Source: Maribacter polysiphoniae (GTDB lineage: Bacteria > Bacteroidota > Bacteroidia > Flavobacteriales > Flavobacteriaceae). Taken from it: a stretch of 64,000 bases of DNA. A model generated the notes under the pieces. That model saw nothing but the letters and a program-made list of their open reading frames with translations, searched no databases and had not been told where the DNA came from. Position 1 is the stretch's first letter. Each line of letters starts with the position of its first letter. Positions 26,457 to 34,916 of this stretch are shown in pieces. Position numbers and translations under genes: made by a program. Location: NCBI RefSeq assembly GCF_003148665.1, contig NZ_QGGQ01000004.1:186001-250000 (forward strand), read 5' to 3'.

Positions 26457-27800
26457 ATGTCACTATCCCAATTGAATGCCATTTCACCGATTGACGGTCG
26501 ATATAGAAATAAAACGGTTTCCTTATCCCCTTATTTTTCTGAGGAAGGATTAATCAAATACCGGGTCCTTGTTGAAATAGAATATTTTATAGCACTCTGT
26601 GAGCTTCCCCTACCCCAACTTGAATCGTTTGACACCTCAAAATTCGATGCATTAAGGGATCTCTATAAAAAATTCGATTCCTCCGATGCACAGGCCATCA
26701 AGGATATTGAAAAGACAACCAACCATGATGTAAAGGCGGTAGAGTATTTTATAAAGGATGCCTTTGACACCTTAGGTTTAAGTAAACATAAAGAATTCAT
26801 CCATTTTGGTTTGACCTCACAGGATATTAACAATACCGCCATTCCCTTATCGATCAAAGAGGCCATGAATGATGTGTATGTTCCCCTTTACTTTGATCTC
26901 GTCGACAGATTGAAGGAATTGGTGAAGGAATGGGCAAATGTGCCTCTATTGGCCAGAACCCATGGCCAACCCGCTTCCCCTACCCGTCTGGGCAAGGAGA
27001 TTGAAGTTTATGTAGAGCGATTGAAGGAACAATTCAACTTATTGAACGATGTTCCCAGTGCCGCTAAATTTGGTGGGGCAACGGGTAATTACAACGCACA
27101 TAAAATAGCCTATCCCAATATCGACTGGAAAGCCTTTGGCCAAAAATTCGTGCAAGAGAAATTGGGGTTACATCATTCTTTCCCAACAACACAGATCGAG
27201 CATTATGACCATATGGCCGCACTGTTCGATACCTTAAAGCGTATTAATACCATCGTCTTGGATTTGGACAGGGATTTCTGGACCTATGTTTCCATGGACT
27301 ATTTTAAACAAAAAATAAAGAAAGGGGAAGTTGGATCATCGGCCATGCCCCATAAAGTCAACCCGATTGATTTTGAGAATTCTGAAGGCAACTTGGGCAT
27401 AGCCAATGCCATTTTCGAACATTTATCGGCCAAATTGCCGTTGTCAAGACTGCAACGTGATTTAACCGACAGTACGGTTCTAAGAAATGTGGGCGTCCCC
27501 TTTGGACACACCCTAATTGCTTTCCAATCGACATTGAAAGGACTGAACAAACTTCTTTTGAACCAAGAGAAGATTGAATTGGACCTAGAGAACAATTGGG
27601 CCGTAGTGGCCGAAGCCATACAGACCATATTGAGAAGGGAAGGGTATCCGAACCCTTATGAGGCCTTAAAGGGATTAACGCGTACCAACGCAAAAATAAA
27701 TCAGGCAACCATTGCCGATTTCATTGACACTTTGGAAGTTTCGGATAGCATTAAGGCGGAGTTGAAAGTAATCACCCCTGCGAATTATACAGGTATTTAA
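26457..27800 (+). CDS. purB: Adenylosuccinate lyase
   Basis: The 447-residue fumarase/aspartase-superfamily enzyme makes AMP from adenylosuccinate and AICAR from SAICAR in purine synthesis. Signatures are SPIDGRYRNKT at the N-terminus, TNHDVKAVEYFIK, HFGLTSQDINNTA, LARTHGQPASPT with the catalytic His (near 165), and the mobile loop GSSAMPHKVNPIDFEN (near 290). Length and domain order match the E. coli-type enzyme (456 residues). It is followed by a strong bidirectional terminator. Confidence 0.97.
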   Translation: MSLSQLNAISPIDGRYRNKTVSLSPYFSEEGLIKYRVLVEIEYFIALCELPLPQLESFDTSKFDALRDLYKKFDSSDAQAIKDIEKTTNHDVKAVEYFIKDAFDTLGLSKHKEFIHFGLTSQDINNTAIPLSIKEAMNDVYVPLYFDLVDRLKELVKEWANVPLLARTHGQPASPTRLGKEIEVYVERLKEQFNLLNDVPSAAKFGGATGNYNAHKIAYPNIDWKAFGQKFVQEKLGLHHSFPTTQIEHYDHMAALFDTLKRINTIVLDLDRDFWTYVSMDYFKQKIKKGEVGSSAMPHKVNPIDFENSEGNLGIANAIFEHLSAKLPLSRLQRDLTDSTVLRNVGVPFGHTLIAFQSTLKGLNKLLLNQEKIELDLENNWAVVAEAIQTILRREGYPNPYEALKGLTRTNAKINQATIADFIDTLEVSDSIKAELKVITPANYTGI

Positions 27801-27846
27801 ATGGGTTAAAAGGTTGATCTAAATCAACCCTTTGAATAGATCTATA

Positions 27847-27883
27847 AAAAAGCCCCCTAACAAATGATGAAAGGGGGCTTTTT
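27847..27883. terminator. Bidirectional terminator between purB and mscS
   Basis: A 12-bp stem (AAAAAGCCCCCT with its complement) encloses a 13-base loop, with A/T runs on both sides. It sits between convergent genes and can serve both. Confidence 0.85.
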
Positions 27884-27898
27884 ATATTTTGGATTTTA

Positions 27899-28714
27899 TT
27901 ATCCTTCCTTATGGATTTCCACGGAGTGTGGGTAAGGAATCTCGATACCGGCTTCATCCAAGGCCAATTTACAGTTTTCCATAGTACCGAAATACACATC
28001 CCAATAATGCTCTGGTTTAGCGTAGGGTCGCACGGCAAAATTTACAGAACTATCAGCCAATTCAGATACATTTACCGAAGGTGCGGGATCTTGTAACACC
28101 AAGGGGTTCGAGGTCAAGACATTCAGCAAGACCTCTTTGGTCTTTTTAATATCCTCTCCATAACCAACACCAATGGTGATGTCTACACGAATAACACCTT
28201 CTGCCGTATAATTGACAATATTCCCATTGGCCATGGCCCCATTGGGTATTATGGCCAGTTTATTCTGAGGGGTAGTCATTTTAGTCGTGAAGATCTCAAT
28301 ATCCTTTACGACCCCCAATTCGCCTTGGGCCTCGATAAGATCCCCGATTCTGTAGGGTTTGAAAATCATGATCAAGACACCTCCTGCGAAATTCGAAAGT
28401 GACCCCTGCAAAGCCAAGCCGACTGCCAAACCTGCAGCGGCTATTACGGCTGCAAATGTCGTAACATCAACCCCAAGTTGGGAAATAACCACAAGAATCA
28501 AAAATATCCTTAGTGCCCATGAAATCAAATTCAATAAAAAACCTTGCAGTGATTCATCGTAATTGCTTTTGGCCATCATTTTTCGGGCCGCACCTACAAT
28601 TTTCTTGATTACCCAAGAACCAATGATGTAGATGATAATTGCAGTCAATAATTTTGGTCCGAATTCCTTGGCCAATGCTATGCCATAATTGAACCATTCT
28701 GTTGCTTTTTCCAT
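27899..28714 (-). CDS. Small-conductance mechanosensitive channel (MscS family)
   Basis: The 271-residue channel has three N-terminal transmembrane helices. The third is the Gly/Ala-rich pore helix AAAGLAVGLALQGSLSNFAGG (about 88-108). The beta domain (PYRIGDLIEAQGELGVV) and the C-terminal alpha/beta domain follow, ending with a region bearing VNFAVRPYAKPEHYW. It releases solutes on hypo-osmotic shock. The frame opens at 28789, but I chose the ATG at 28714 because the longer form adds 25 residues with no family match. It is a single gene. Confidence 0.94.
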   Translation of the reverse strand: MEKATEWFNYGIALAKEFGPKLLTAIIIYIIGSWVIKKIVGAARKMMAKSNYDESLQGFLLNLISWALRIFLILVVISQLGVDVTTFAAVIAAAGLAVGLALQGSLSNFAGGVLIMIFKPYRIGDLIEAQGELGVVKDIEIFTTKMTTPQNKLAIIPNGAMANGNIVNYTAEGVIRVDITIGVGYGEDIKKTKEVLLNVLTSNPLVLQDPAPSVNVSELADSSVNFAVRPYAKPEHYWDVYFGTMENCKLALDEAGIEIPYPHSVEIHKEG

Positions 28715-28833
28715 TTTTAATAAAGTGTTATAGTTAATAGTGGAACGAAGGTAATAAATAGTCGCTGAAATAAGGAAGCTTCGCACCATCTTCTAATTAT
28801 GTGTAAAAAAAGCAGGGTTGTGATATGTGTGTT

Positions 28834-28855
28834 GGGAATGATTCGACTCAATCCC
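28834..28855. other. Hairpin in the 237-base gap upstream of mscS
   Basis: GGGAATGA and TCAATCCC pair around a TTCGAC loop, with one A-A mismatch. The surrounding region (28715-28951) holds no open frame or recognisable RNA gene. The T-loop-like TTCGA resembles part of a tRNA but the remaining arms are absent. Confidence 0.3.
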
Positions 28856-28951
28856 GCTAGGTAAGAATAAAAAAACCAGTCCATAAGCCCAAAAAGAGGT
28901 TCTTACCAACTGTTTTCTTGAAAATTCCAATATTTCGGAAAGGGATGTACT

Positions 28952-29491
28952 TTAACCTTTAATGAAATCGGCAATTTCGTTTAGGCCCTCCCCTTTATAA
29001 TCCGATTTTTGAACGGCTTGCATAAACTGCACCAGATTCGCCGGCTTCATATTGTTGCCCAATACCCTGATCAGCATAAAACCTTTCTCATCGTTGTCGC
29101 CATATATAATCACCTCATCGATTTCCTCATCATTACCTATGTATTTAACAACACCTTTACCATAGCTGGTTTTGAGCTTCATTAAATCGATAAACTTCCC
29201 ATCCTTTAAAATGGCCTTCACATTGGCCTTTTCCGCTTCAAACTCCACCGTATTGGCTTCATTCTTTTTAAATGCCAATACGTTCATTTTCTTCAAGGAA
29301 TTCAATGCTTCTCGTTCAGCTTCACTTAAATCCACTTTATCCATATTCAAAAGACTGGCCGGAAGATCTACGGATAGGAAATTGGGATTATCCGAATTAT
29401 CGACAAAATACTCCTGAAGGCTTTGGGTGGATGAGCAACTTCCTGCAAACACAACCATAATGACCAATAGGCCTTTTATAACATTTTTCAT
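28952..29491 (-). CDS. DUF4252 lipoprotein
   Basis: The 179-residue protein has a lipobox (VVFAGSCSS, Cys about 19), so it is probably membrane-anchored. A DUF4252 domain follows, ending with LVQFMQAVQKSDYKGEGLNEIADFIKG. It is more divergent from the two upstream DUF4252 paralogues than they are from each other. It lies downstream of a terminator (29526-29558), so it may be expressed by read-through or its own promoter. Function is unknown; the linkage to an ECF sigma/anti-sigma operon suggests an envelope-stress role, by inference. Confidence 0.82.
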   Translation of the reverse strand: MKNVIKGLLVIMVVFAGSCSSTQSLQEYFVDNSDNPNFLSVDLPASLLNMDKVDLSEAEREALNSLKKMNVLAFKKNEANTVEFEAEKANVKAILKDGKFIDLMKLKTSYGKGVVKYIGNDEEIDEVIIYGDNDEKGFMLIRVLGNNMKPANLVQFMQAVQKSDYKGEGLNEIADFIKG

Positions 29492-29525
29492 TCTTTACGA
29501 TTTATTAAGTGTAGCTAATTACAAA

Positions 29526-29558
29526 AAACCGGTTGTCATGGTTAATGGCAACCGGTCT
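29526..29558 (-). terminator. Terminator between the second and third DUF4252 genes
   Basis: On the minus strand a stem built from ACCGGTTG and its complement is followed directly by TTTTTTGT. It begins only 7 bases after the stop of the 29565-30113 gene, so most transcripts should stop here. Confidence 0.75.
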
Positions 29559-29564
29559 TGGATT

Positions 29565-30113
29565 TTATCTTTTATGCTTTCCCGCTTTGTTCAATTCTTC
29601 GGGCAGGTCCATTTTCTTGGTCAAGGCACTTATTTGGTTTAAATCGATATCCCCGGTCATAGAGACCAAAACCGTCTCGAATTTTCTGCCATTTACATCG
29701 ACATCCATGTCCTTCAATCCCGAGACGAACATCAACAATTCGGTCACGTGGTCTTTTTTCTTTCCGTTCCTAATATAGAACTTCACGTTTACATCCTTAT
29801 CCTTGACCCGCATCAACTCTTCCAAAGAAGATGACCGCAAGTATTTACGAACGGTTGCGGACATGTCTGCCGCAACGGCTTTGTCCTCGGTGATAAAAAC
29901 CTTTATCCCGTTTATTCCCTTTGCCATTTCAACAAAGTCCTTGGCTTCCTTATCATCTTCCAAGTTACCTATGGTAGTCAAAAGATCTATCATGCCTTTG
30001 TTGACGATTACGGAGCCCACATGATCCATATCCTCAAATTTATCAAAGATAGATTGGGAGAATCCTGTTAAAGGTAATAAGGCGATTGCTAAAATTAAGG
30101 TGATTTTTTTCAT
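29565..30113 (-). CDS. DUF4252 secreted protein (paralogue B)
   Basis: The 182-residue protein has a signal peptide ending GFSQS (about residue 20), followed by DUF4252: FDKFEDMDHVGSVIVNKG, FITEDKAVAADM, EELMRVKDKDVNVKFYIRNG and GRKFETVLVSMTGDIDLNQI. It is nearly collinear with the next gene upstream, with long identical stretches, so the pair arose by tandem duplication. Secreted or periplasmic; role unknown. It is the third or fourth gene of the sigma operon. Confidence 0.85.
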   Translation of the reverse strand: MKKITLILAIALLPLTGFSQSIFDKFEDMDHVGSVIVNKGMIDLLTTIGNLEDDKEAKDFVEMAKGINGIKVFITEDKAVAADMSATVRKYLRSSSLEELMRVKDKDVNVKFYIRNGKKKDHVTELLMFVSGLKDMDVDVNGRKFETVLVSMTGDIDLNQISALTKKMDLPEELNKAGKHKR

Positions 30114-30181
30114 GATTGTCGTTTTTTTTGCCTGTTGGCATTTTGATTATTGATGATTGATTGATGAATGTGGTGGCCCAA

Positions 30182-30214
30182 GTGGTTTATACTTTAAACC
30201 ACCAAGTTTTTTTT
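30182..30214 (+). other. Palindromic hairpin with plus-strand T run between DUF4252 genes
   Basis: GTGGTTTA pairs with TAAACCAC (30182-30202) around a 5-base loop and is followed on the plus strand by a run of eight T (30207-30214). The flanking genes are on the minus strand, where the hairpin has no T run. As a terminator it would therefore act on antisense transcription; it may instead stabilise or separate the mRNA. Confidence 0.4.
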
Positions 30215-30218
30215 GATT

Positions 30219-30764
30219 TTAATTCTTTTTCCCGGCTTCGTTCAATTCTTCCGGTAGGTTCATCTTTTTGGTAAGTGACCCAATTTTACGTAAGTCAATG
30301 TCGCCGGTCAATGAAAGTAAAACGGTTTCGAACTTTCTTCCGTTTACCTCTACATCATTATTGATACCCGTTACAAACATCAACAATTCACTGACATGGT
30401 TTTCGTCCTTACCACTCTTGATATAGAACTTAACGTTGGCATCCTTATCCTTAACCCGCATGAGTTCCTCTAACTGTGCGCTTTTGAGGTATTGGTTCAT
30501 GGTCTTCAACATATCCGCGGAAATATTCTTATCCTCGGTAATAAAGACCTTAAGGTTCTTAAGGCTTTTGGCGATATCCATAAAGTCCTTTGCTTCAGGA
30601 TCATCGACCTCAACATCTATATTGGACAGCAACCGGAACATACTCTGGTTGACCACTACGGCACTTACATTGTCCAAGTCTTCGAATTTATCGAAGGTAG
30701 ACTGTGAAAAGCCCAGTATGGGTAAAACTGCCAATGCAATTGTGATTATAATTTTCTTCATCAT
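30219..30764 (-). CDS. DUF4252 secreted protein (paralogue A)
   Basis: The 181-residue protein has a signal peptide (ending LGFSQS), followed by a DUF4252 domain: FDKFEDLDNVSAVVVNQS, VFITEDKNISADML, EELMRVKDKDANVKFYIKSG and GRKFETVLLSLTGDIDLRKI. It starts 8 bases after the anti-sigma gene, so it belongs to the same operon and is likely part of the regulated output or the sensing arm. Similar to paralogue B over its full length. No catalytic signature is visible. Confidence 0.85.
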   Translation of the reverse strand: MMKKIIITIALAVLPILGFSQSTFDKFEDLDNVSAVVVNQSMFRLLSNIDVEVDDPEAKDFMDIAKSLKNLKVFITEDKNISADMLKTMNQYLKSAQLEELMRVKDKDANVKFYIKSGKDENHVSELLMFVTGINNDVEVNGRKFETVLLSLTGDIDLRKIGSLTKKMNLPEELNEAGKKN

Positions 30765-30772
30765 ATTAATTT

Positions 30773-31192
30773 TTAATTTTTATTGTAAATCTTTTGTTTT
30801 GTGTTTTCAAATTCATTTAAATAAGCCACTTTTTCAGTACCTCTACTAAAGTTATCGGCCAAAAGGGTCAACGCTTTTTTTGTTTCATTATAGGCGAACT
30901 CGGCTTCTTTCTTTTCTTGGTATTCCTTACCAAAGTATATGCCAAATAACATAACGGCCATTGCGGCTATGGATAGCCATTTATAGTTTATACTTCTCTT
31001 TTTCAAAGGCAACTCCTTGGTATACCGTTCTTCCTTAGCCACGGAAAAGTACTGGAACATTGGGGCATATTGCTTTAGATGTGACGCTACACTTTCCTGT
31101 GAGAAATAAGCCCTTAGCTCTTTCTCTTCGGCTATCGTAGTAGAAGCCTCTAGGTATTTTTCCAATAGTCTTTCTATTCTATCCAATTCCAT
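30773..31192 (-). CDS. Putative anti-sigma factor, single-pass membrane protein
   Basis: The 139-residue protein has a cytoplasmic N-terminal region (IERLLEKYLEASTTIAEEKELRAYF), one membrane helix (about residues 68-87, WLSIAAMAVMLFGIYFG) and a short extracytoplasmic tail. No zinc-anti-sigma HxxxCxxC motif is seen, so the class is uncertain. The call rests on size, topology and position: its start overlaps the end of the ECF sigma gene by 14 bases, the classic sigma/anti-sigma arrangement. Confidence 0.7.
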   Translation of the reverse strand: MELDRIERLLEKYLEASTTIAEEKELRAYFSQESVASHLKQYAPMFQYFSVAKEERYTKELPLKKRSINYKWLSIAAMAVMLFGIYFGKEYQEKKEAEFAYNETKKALTLLADNFSRGTEKVAYLNEFENTKQKIYNKN

Positions 31193-31688
31193 AACTATGT
31201 TTTTGCATTAATTTTTCCCTAACTGTTTTTCGTGCCCGTGATAAAGCAACGCGTATTGCCGTTGGTTTCATATTCAATAATTCACCGATTTCGTCAAAAT
31301 CATATTCCTCAACATCACGTAGCTGTAATACCATTTTTTGTTGTTCGGGCAGTTCCTCCATAATCTTTTCGACCCATCCCAGACTGTCCTTGGCTTCTAC
31401 CTGTTTCTGCAACGAAGAACTATTATCCCCGTAATTACTGTGAACCAGCTTTAGATTACCAGCTTGTTTTGATTTTAACCGGTCCAAACAAAAATTCTTC
31501 GTCATTGTCATGGCAAAAGCCTCTACATTTTTGTATTTACCGATATTTTCATTTTTAGACCACAACTTCATCAGTATTTCCTGAGTGGCATCCTCAGCCT
31601 CCTCCCTGGAGACCAGTAGGCGTTTGGCCAACCTATAGAGCTTATCCTTAAAAGGCATAACCACATTGAGAAATTCCGATTGTTTCAT
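31179..31688 (-). CDS. ECF-type RNA polymerase sigma factor
   Basis: The 169-residue sigma factor has region 2 (EEAEDATQEILMKLWSKNENI, about residues 30-50), a tyrosine/phenylalanine-bearing core, and region 4 (LPEQQKMVLQLRDVEEYDFDEIGELL then RVALSRARKTVRE, about 118-160). There is no sigma-1 or region 3, as expected for the extracytoplasmic-function class. It heads the operon sigma, anti-sigma, DUF4252 A, DUF4252 B. It probably activates its own promoter, which I could not identify by eye in the 230-base upstream gap. Confidence 0.93.
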   Translation of the reverse strand: MKQSEFLNVVMPFKDKLYRLAKRLLVSREEAEDATQEILMKLWSKNENIGKYKNVEAFAMTMTKNFCLDRLKSKQAGNLKLVHSNYGDNSSSLQKQVEAKDSLGWVEKIMEELPEQQKMVLQLRDVEEYDFDEIGELLNMKPTAIRVALSRARKTVREKLMQKHSYGIG

Positions 31689-31920
31689 TCCTTTGATTCG
31701 TTGTTCGTACTACTTCTTCCTAGTCTACATAAGCAAGACGAAGTACAACTAATTTTGTTACAAATAATTTTTATTTCTTGTTATTGTCTTTAAATTGGGC
31801 GTCTAAACAACAAAAAGTTGCGTATATAATTTATTCAAAAGTAAATAAGTCCCCCTTTTCTTTTTTCAATTTATGGAATGGTAATTGAGGTTCTTCTTTA
31901 AAAATTGCAAAAGAAAATTT

Positions 31921-33408
31921 ATGAAAAAGTATTTTTTGTTATTCCTTTCCCTTGGAATACTATTGGTTTCCTGTAAAAAAAGTGATGATGACCTTACCCC
32001 TCCCGATGGCCTAGATCCAGACTCTGCTGAAGTAGAAGTACAGGATTTTATGTGGAAAGCCATGAATTTTTGGTATTTCTGGCAGGAAGACGTTCCCAAT
32101 CTGGCCGATGATAAATTCCCAAACACAACGGATGGAATAGCGGATTACACCGAATTCCTATCCTCTGAATCAGATCCTGGGGCATTCTTTGACAACAAAT
32201 TGTTGTTTACCGAAGATCGCTTTAGTTTTTATTCTGATGATTACAGGGAATTGACACAGGCATTTGCCGGAATCAGTAAAAGTAACGGACTTGAGTTTGG
32301 ATTGGTCAAATTCAGCGATAGCGATGATGTCTTTGGATATGTCTGGTATATTATACCCAACTCGGATGCCGCCACAAAGGATATCTCCCGAGGTGACCTC
32401 TTTACCGGGGTTGACGGACAAACCTTGAATGTCAACAATTACATAGAGCTCCTTTTCGGGGATAATGACACGTATACCCTGAACATGGCTGATATCGCCA
32501 ACGACCAAATTACCCCCAATGATAAGGAGGTTACCCTAACAAAATTCGAGGGCTTGGTAGAAAATCCCGTTTTCCTCTCCAAAATCTTTGATATTGGAGG
32601 CGAAAAAATCGGATACTTGGTTTACAATAGGTTCACCAATGAATTTGACGAAGACCTGAATGATGTATTCGGTGAATTTAAAGCAGATGGAGTCACAAAT
32701 CTCATATTGGACCTTCGGTATAACCCAGGGGGTTCGGTTAACTCTGCCCGATTATTATCAAGTATGGTTTATGGCACGAATAAGGATGAATTGTTCTTAA
32801 AACAACGCTGGAATTCAAAAATACAAGGACAATTGAGTGATTCACAATTAACGGATTACTTTGCAGAAAAAACCAGTGATGGCTCTTCCATAAATACGTT
32901 AAACCTTTCCAAGGTATATATCATTGCTACCAATAGTTCGGCTTCAGCAAGTGAATTGGTCATCAATGGGCTCGCCCCTTATGTCGATGTCGTACATATC
33001 GGCGAAACCACTAGAGGGAAAAATGAATTTTCCTTGACCATGGTAGATGACTTCGACGGCAGCTACATTTACAATGCAGAGCGCGAAAATAAAATCAACC
33101 CTGATAACCAATGGGCCATACAACCTTTGGTGGGTAGAAACGAAAATGCCGATGGCTTTTCCGATTACACCTCTGGTTTGGTTCCCGATATCGAACTTGA
33201 GGAGGACTTGGAAAACCTAGGAGCTTGGGGCGACCCTAATGAACCCTTATTGGCCAGGGCCATACAAGAGATAACCGGTACAACCGGAAAACGGGGTTTC
33301 GAGGTTAAAATGCCTGCCCATATTATGACAAATTCCAAAATGTTCTCAGTACAAAAGGACAATATGTTTTTGGACAAACCCATGCAAATGGGGAATATTC
33401 CTCAATAA
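31921..33408 (+). CDS. S41 family (C-terminal processing) peptidase lipoprotein
   Basis: The 495-residue lipoprotein has its lipobox in LLVSCKK (Cys about 18), then an acidic linker. The PDZ-like segment with GDLFTGVDGQTLNV (about 145-160) is followed by the S41 core with VTNLILDLRYNPGG (about 245-260) and the nucleophile region ATNSSASASELV (about 335). It probably degrades periplasmic or surface proteins. The frame opens at 31885, but the ATG at 31921 begins the lipoprotein signal and is preferred. It is a single gene, followed by a terminator, divergent from the sigma operon. Confidence 0.92.
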   Translation: MKKYFLLFLSLGILLVSCKKSDDDLTPPDGLDPDSAEVEVQDFMWKAMNFWYFWQEDVPNLADDKFPNTTDGIADYTEFLSSESDPGAFFDNKLLFTEDRFSFYSDDYRELTQAFAGISKSNGLEFGLVKFSDSDDVFGYVWYIIPNSDAATKDISRGDLFTGVDGQTLNVNNYIELLFGDNDTYTLNMADIANDQITPNDKEVTLTKFEGLVENPVFLSKIFDIGGEKIGYLVYNRFTNEFDEDLNDVFGEFKADGVTNLILDLRYNPGGSVNSARLLSSMVYGTNKDELFLKQRWNSKIQGQLSDSQLTDYFAEKTSDGSSINTLNLSKVYIIATNSSASASELVINGLAPYVDVVHIGETTRGKNEFSLTMVDDFDGSYIYNAERENKINPDNQWAIQPLVGRNENADGFSDYTSGLVPDIELEEDLENLGAWGDPNEPLLARAIQEITGTTGKRGFEVKMPAHIMTNSKMFSVQKDNMFLDKPMQMGNIPQ

Positions 33409-33427
33409 ATAAAATAGTATTCCAAAA

Positions 33428-33457
33428 AAAAAGGGCTCTAGTTATAGAGCCCTTTTT
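33428..33457. terminator. Terminator between the S41 gene and the B12 operon
   Basis: The stem AAAGGGCTCTA with its complement encloses a GTTA loop, with A and T runs on the two sides. It lies between convergent genes and can act in both directions. Confidence 0.85.
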
Positions 33458-33495
33458 CATTTATTCCATTGGTGTTTCAGTACCTGTGCAATTGA

Positions 33496-34911
33496 TTAAC
33501 GTTCCGCAGTACCATTAAAATAAATCTCACCTGGTATGATAGATACCTCTTTAGAAGCCAATAACGAATAATCACTTAGGTCATATATTTCCAAAGACCC
33601 ATTACTGGTATAATCCTTGGCATCAACACCGTAGAGCTTACCATCATTCACGGCCATATCATAAAAACTAAGTCCTGTTATTATTCCTGTTTCCGGAAGG
33701 GCAGCACTTGAAGCTTCCATGGCGTAAACCGAACTTGACATATAATAATAAAGGCTACTACCTTCAACAACCAATGCCCCTGGATGTTCTGTGGCTGCAA
33801 AATCAAAAGTATCGGCAACAGTATTGTCCGCTGTATTTATTTTATCCAATTGGGCCAAGGTCTCATTACCTGTCCAGGCAGGATTACCTCCTGAAAGCAC
33901 CCATAGGTTGCCTTCCGCATCCAATTGTATGGAATTTGGTCGATCTCCAACAGTTACGGTAGTGGTTACCGTATTTGTGGTCGCATCAATAACGGTAACA
34001 ATGTTATTTTGGTTATACCCTCCTTGCATGGCCACATAAATCGTATTTTCTTTTACTACTAGTCGTTCTGGGCCTTCCGCAACCGGAATCTTGGATACTA
34101 CCGTGTTTTCATCAAGATCGATTACCGCAACATAATCATCTTCAGTATCACTACCATCACCCCAATTGGTGACGTAACCCTTGCCGTTGGCAATGGCCAT
34201 ATATCTTGGGTTCAAAAGTTCCTTATCAATAGTGGCGACAGACTCGAATGTATAACGATTGACCACTTCCACTTTTTGTGAATTATTTACTACAATATAT
34301 CCGAATTCACCATTAAAGGCCATACTCTGAATATTATCGGCCCACGAATCAACATCGTTTACTGTTGCATAAACATCATTTTGGACTGTTGCATAATCGT
34401 TGGATACAAAAGAAACCGAGGCATTACCTTGGAAAAAATTACCTTCATGGGTAACTATGATACCATTTTCATAGGGATACGAGTCATTATCGGTAATTGT
34501 CAATGTCACCGCATCTTTCACCCCTATCACTAGGTCTTCCCCACCTGTTATGGTCTTAATGGTCAAAACAAGGGTCTCAAAAGGTTCAATCTCCTCATCG
34601 TCAATAAGTGTAAGGCTTTGGGCTATGGATAGGTCACCTGCGGGTAAAACTATCGAACCGGGTAGTGCCTCATAATCCTCTCCCGAAGTAGCCGTTCCGG
34701 TTACTTCATAACTAATGGTTACATCCGTATCCATGGCCATTGCAGTGCTAAAATTTATTTCAACGGTACCTACTCCTTCTTCATTGGTATCGGTAGCTGT
34801 TGACACCTCCAGTGCGCCTATTACCGGTTGATCGTCATCATCATCATTGTCGCATCCTACAAATACGAATGATGCCAGTGCTGCTGTAATAAAAAAATGT
34901 TTGAATTTCAT
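33496..34911 (-). CDS. BtuG-like beta-propeller surface lipoprotein with N-terminal Calx-beta domain
   Basis: The 471-residue lipoprotein (lipobox FVFVGCDN) has an acidic run DNDDDDDQ behind the Cys, as in surface-exported Bacteroidota lipoproteins. A Calx-beta-like module (about 40-145, ending LTITDNDSYP) is followed by a YncE-like propeller with repeated KVEVVNRYTFESVATI, YVAVIDLDENTVVSKI and VTVIDATTNTVTTTV blades. It sits 5 bases after a btuB-type receptor under a cobalamin riboswitch, the setting of BtuG, which captures B12 at the surface and lids BtuB in Bacteroides. Function is therefore inferred by domain plus position. Confidence 0.8.
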   Translation of the reverse strand: MKFKHFFITAALASFVFVGCDNDDDDDQPVIGALEVSTATDTNEEGVGTVEINFSTAMAMDTDVTISYEVTGTATSGEDYEALPGSIVLPAGDLSIAQSLTLIDDEEIEPFETLVLTIKTITGGEDLVIGVKDAVTLTITDNDSYPYENGIIVTHEGNFFQGNASVSFVSNDYATVQNDVYATVNDVDSWADNIQSMAFNGEFGYIVVNNSQKVEVVNRYTFESVATIDKELLNPRYMAIANGKGYVTNWGDGSDTEDDYVAVIDLDENTVVSKIPVAEGPERLVVKENTIYVAMQGGYNQNNIVTVIDATTNTVTTTVTVGDRPNSIQLDAEGNLWVLSGGNPAWTGNETLAQLDKINTADNTVADTFDFAATEHPGALVVEGSSLYYYMSSSVYAMEASSAALPETGIITGLSFYDMAVNDGKLYGVDAKDYTSNGSLEIYDLSDYSLLASKEVSIIPGEIYFNGTAER

Positions 34912-34916
34912 TGGTC

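Noticed and set aside
28834-28855. Possible tRNA or tmRNA fragment (TTCGA loop)
   Set aside because: The stem lengths do not fit a T arm and no acceptor, D or anticodon arms can be folded around it.
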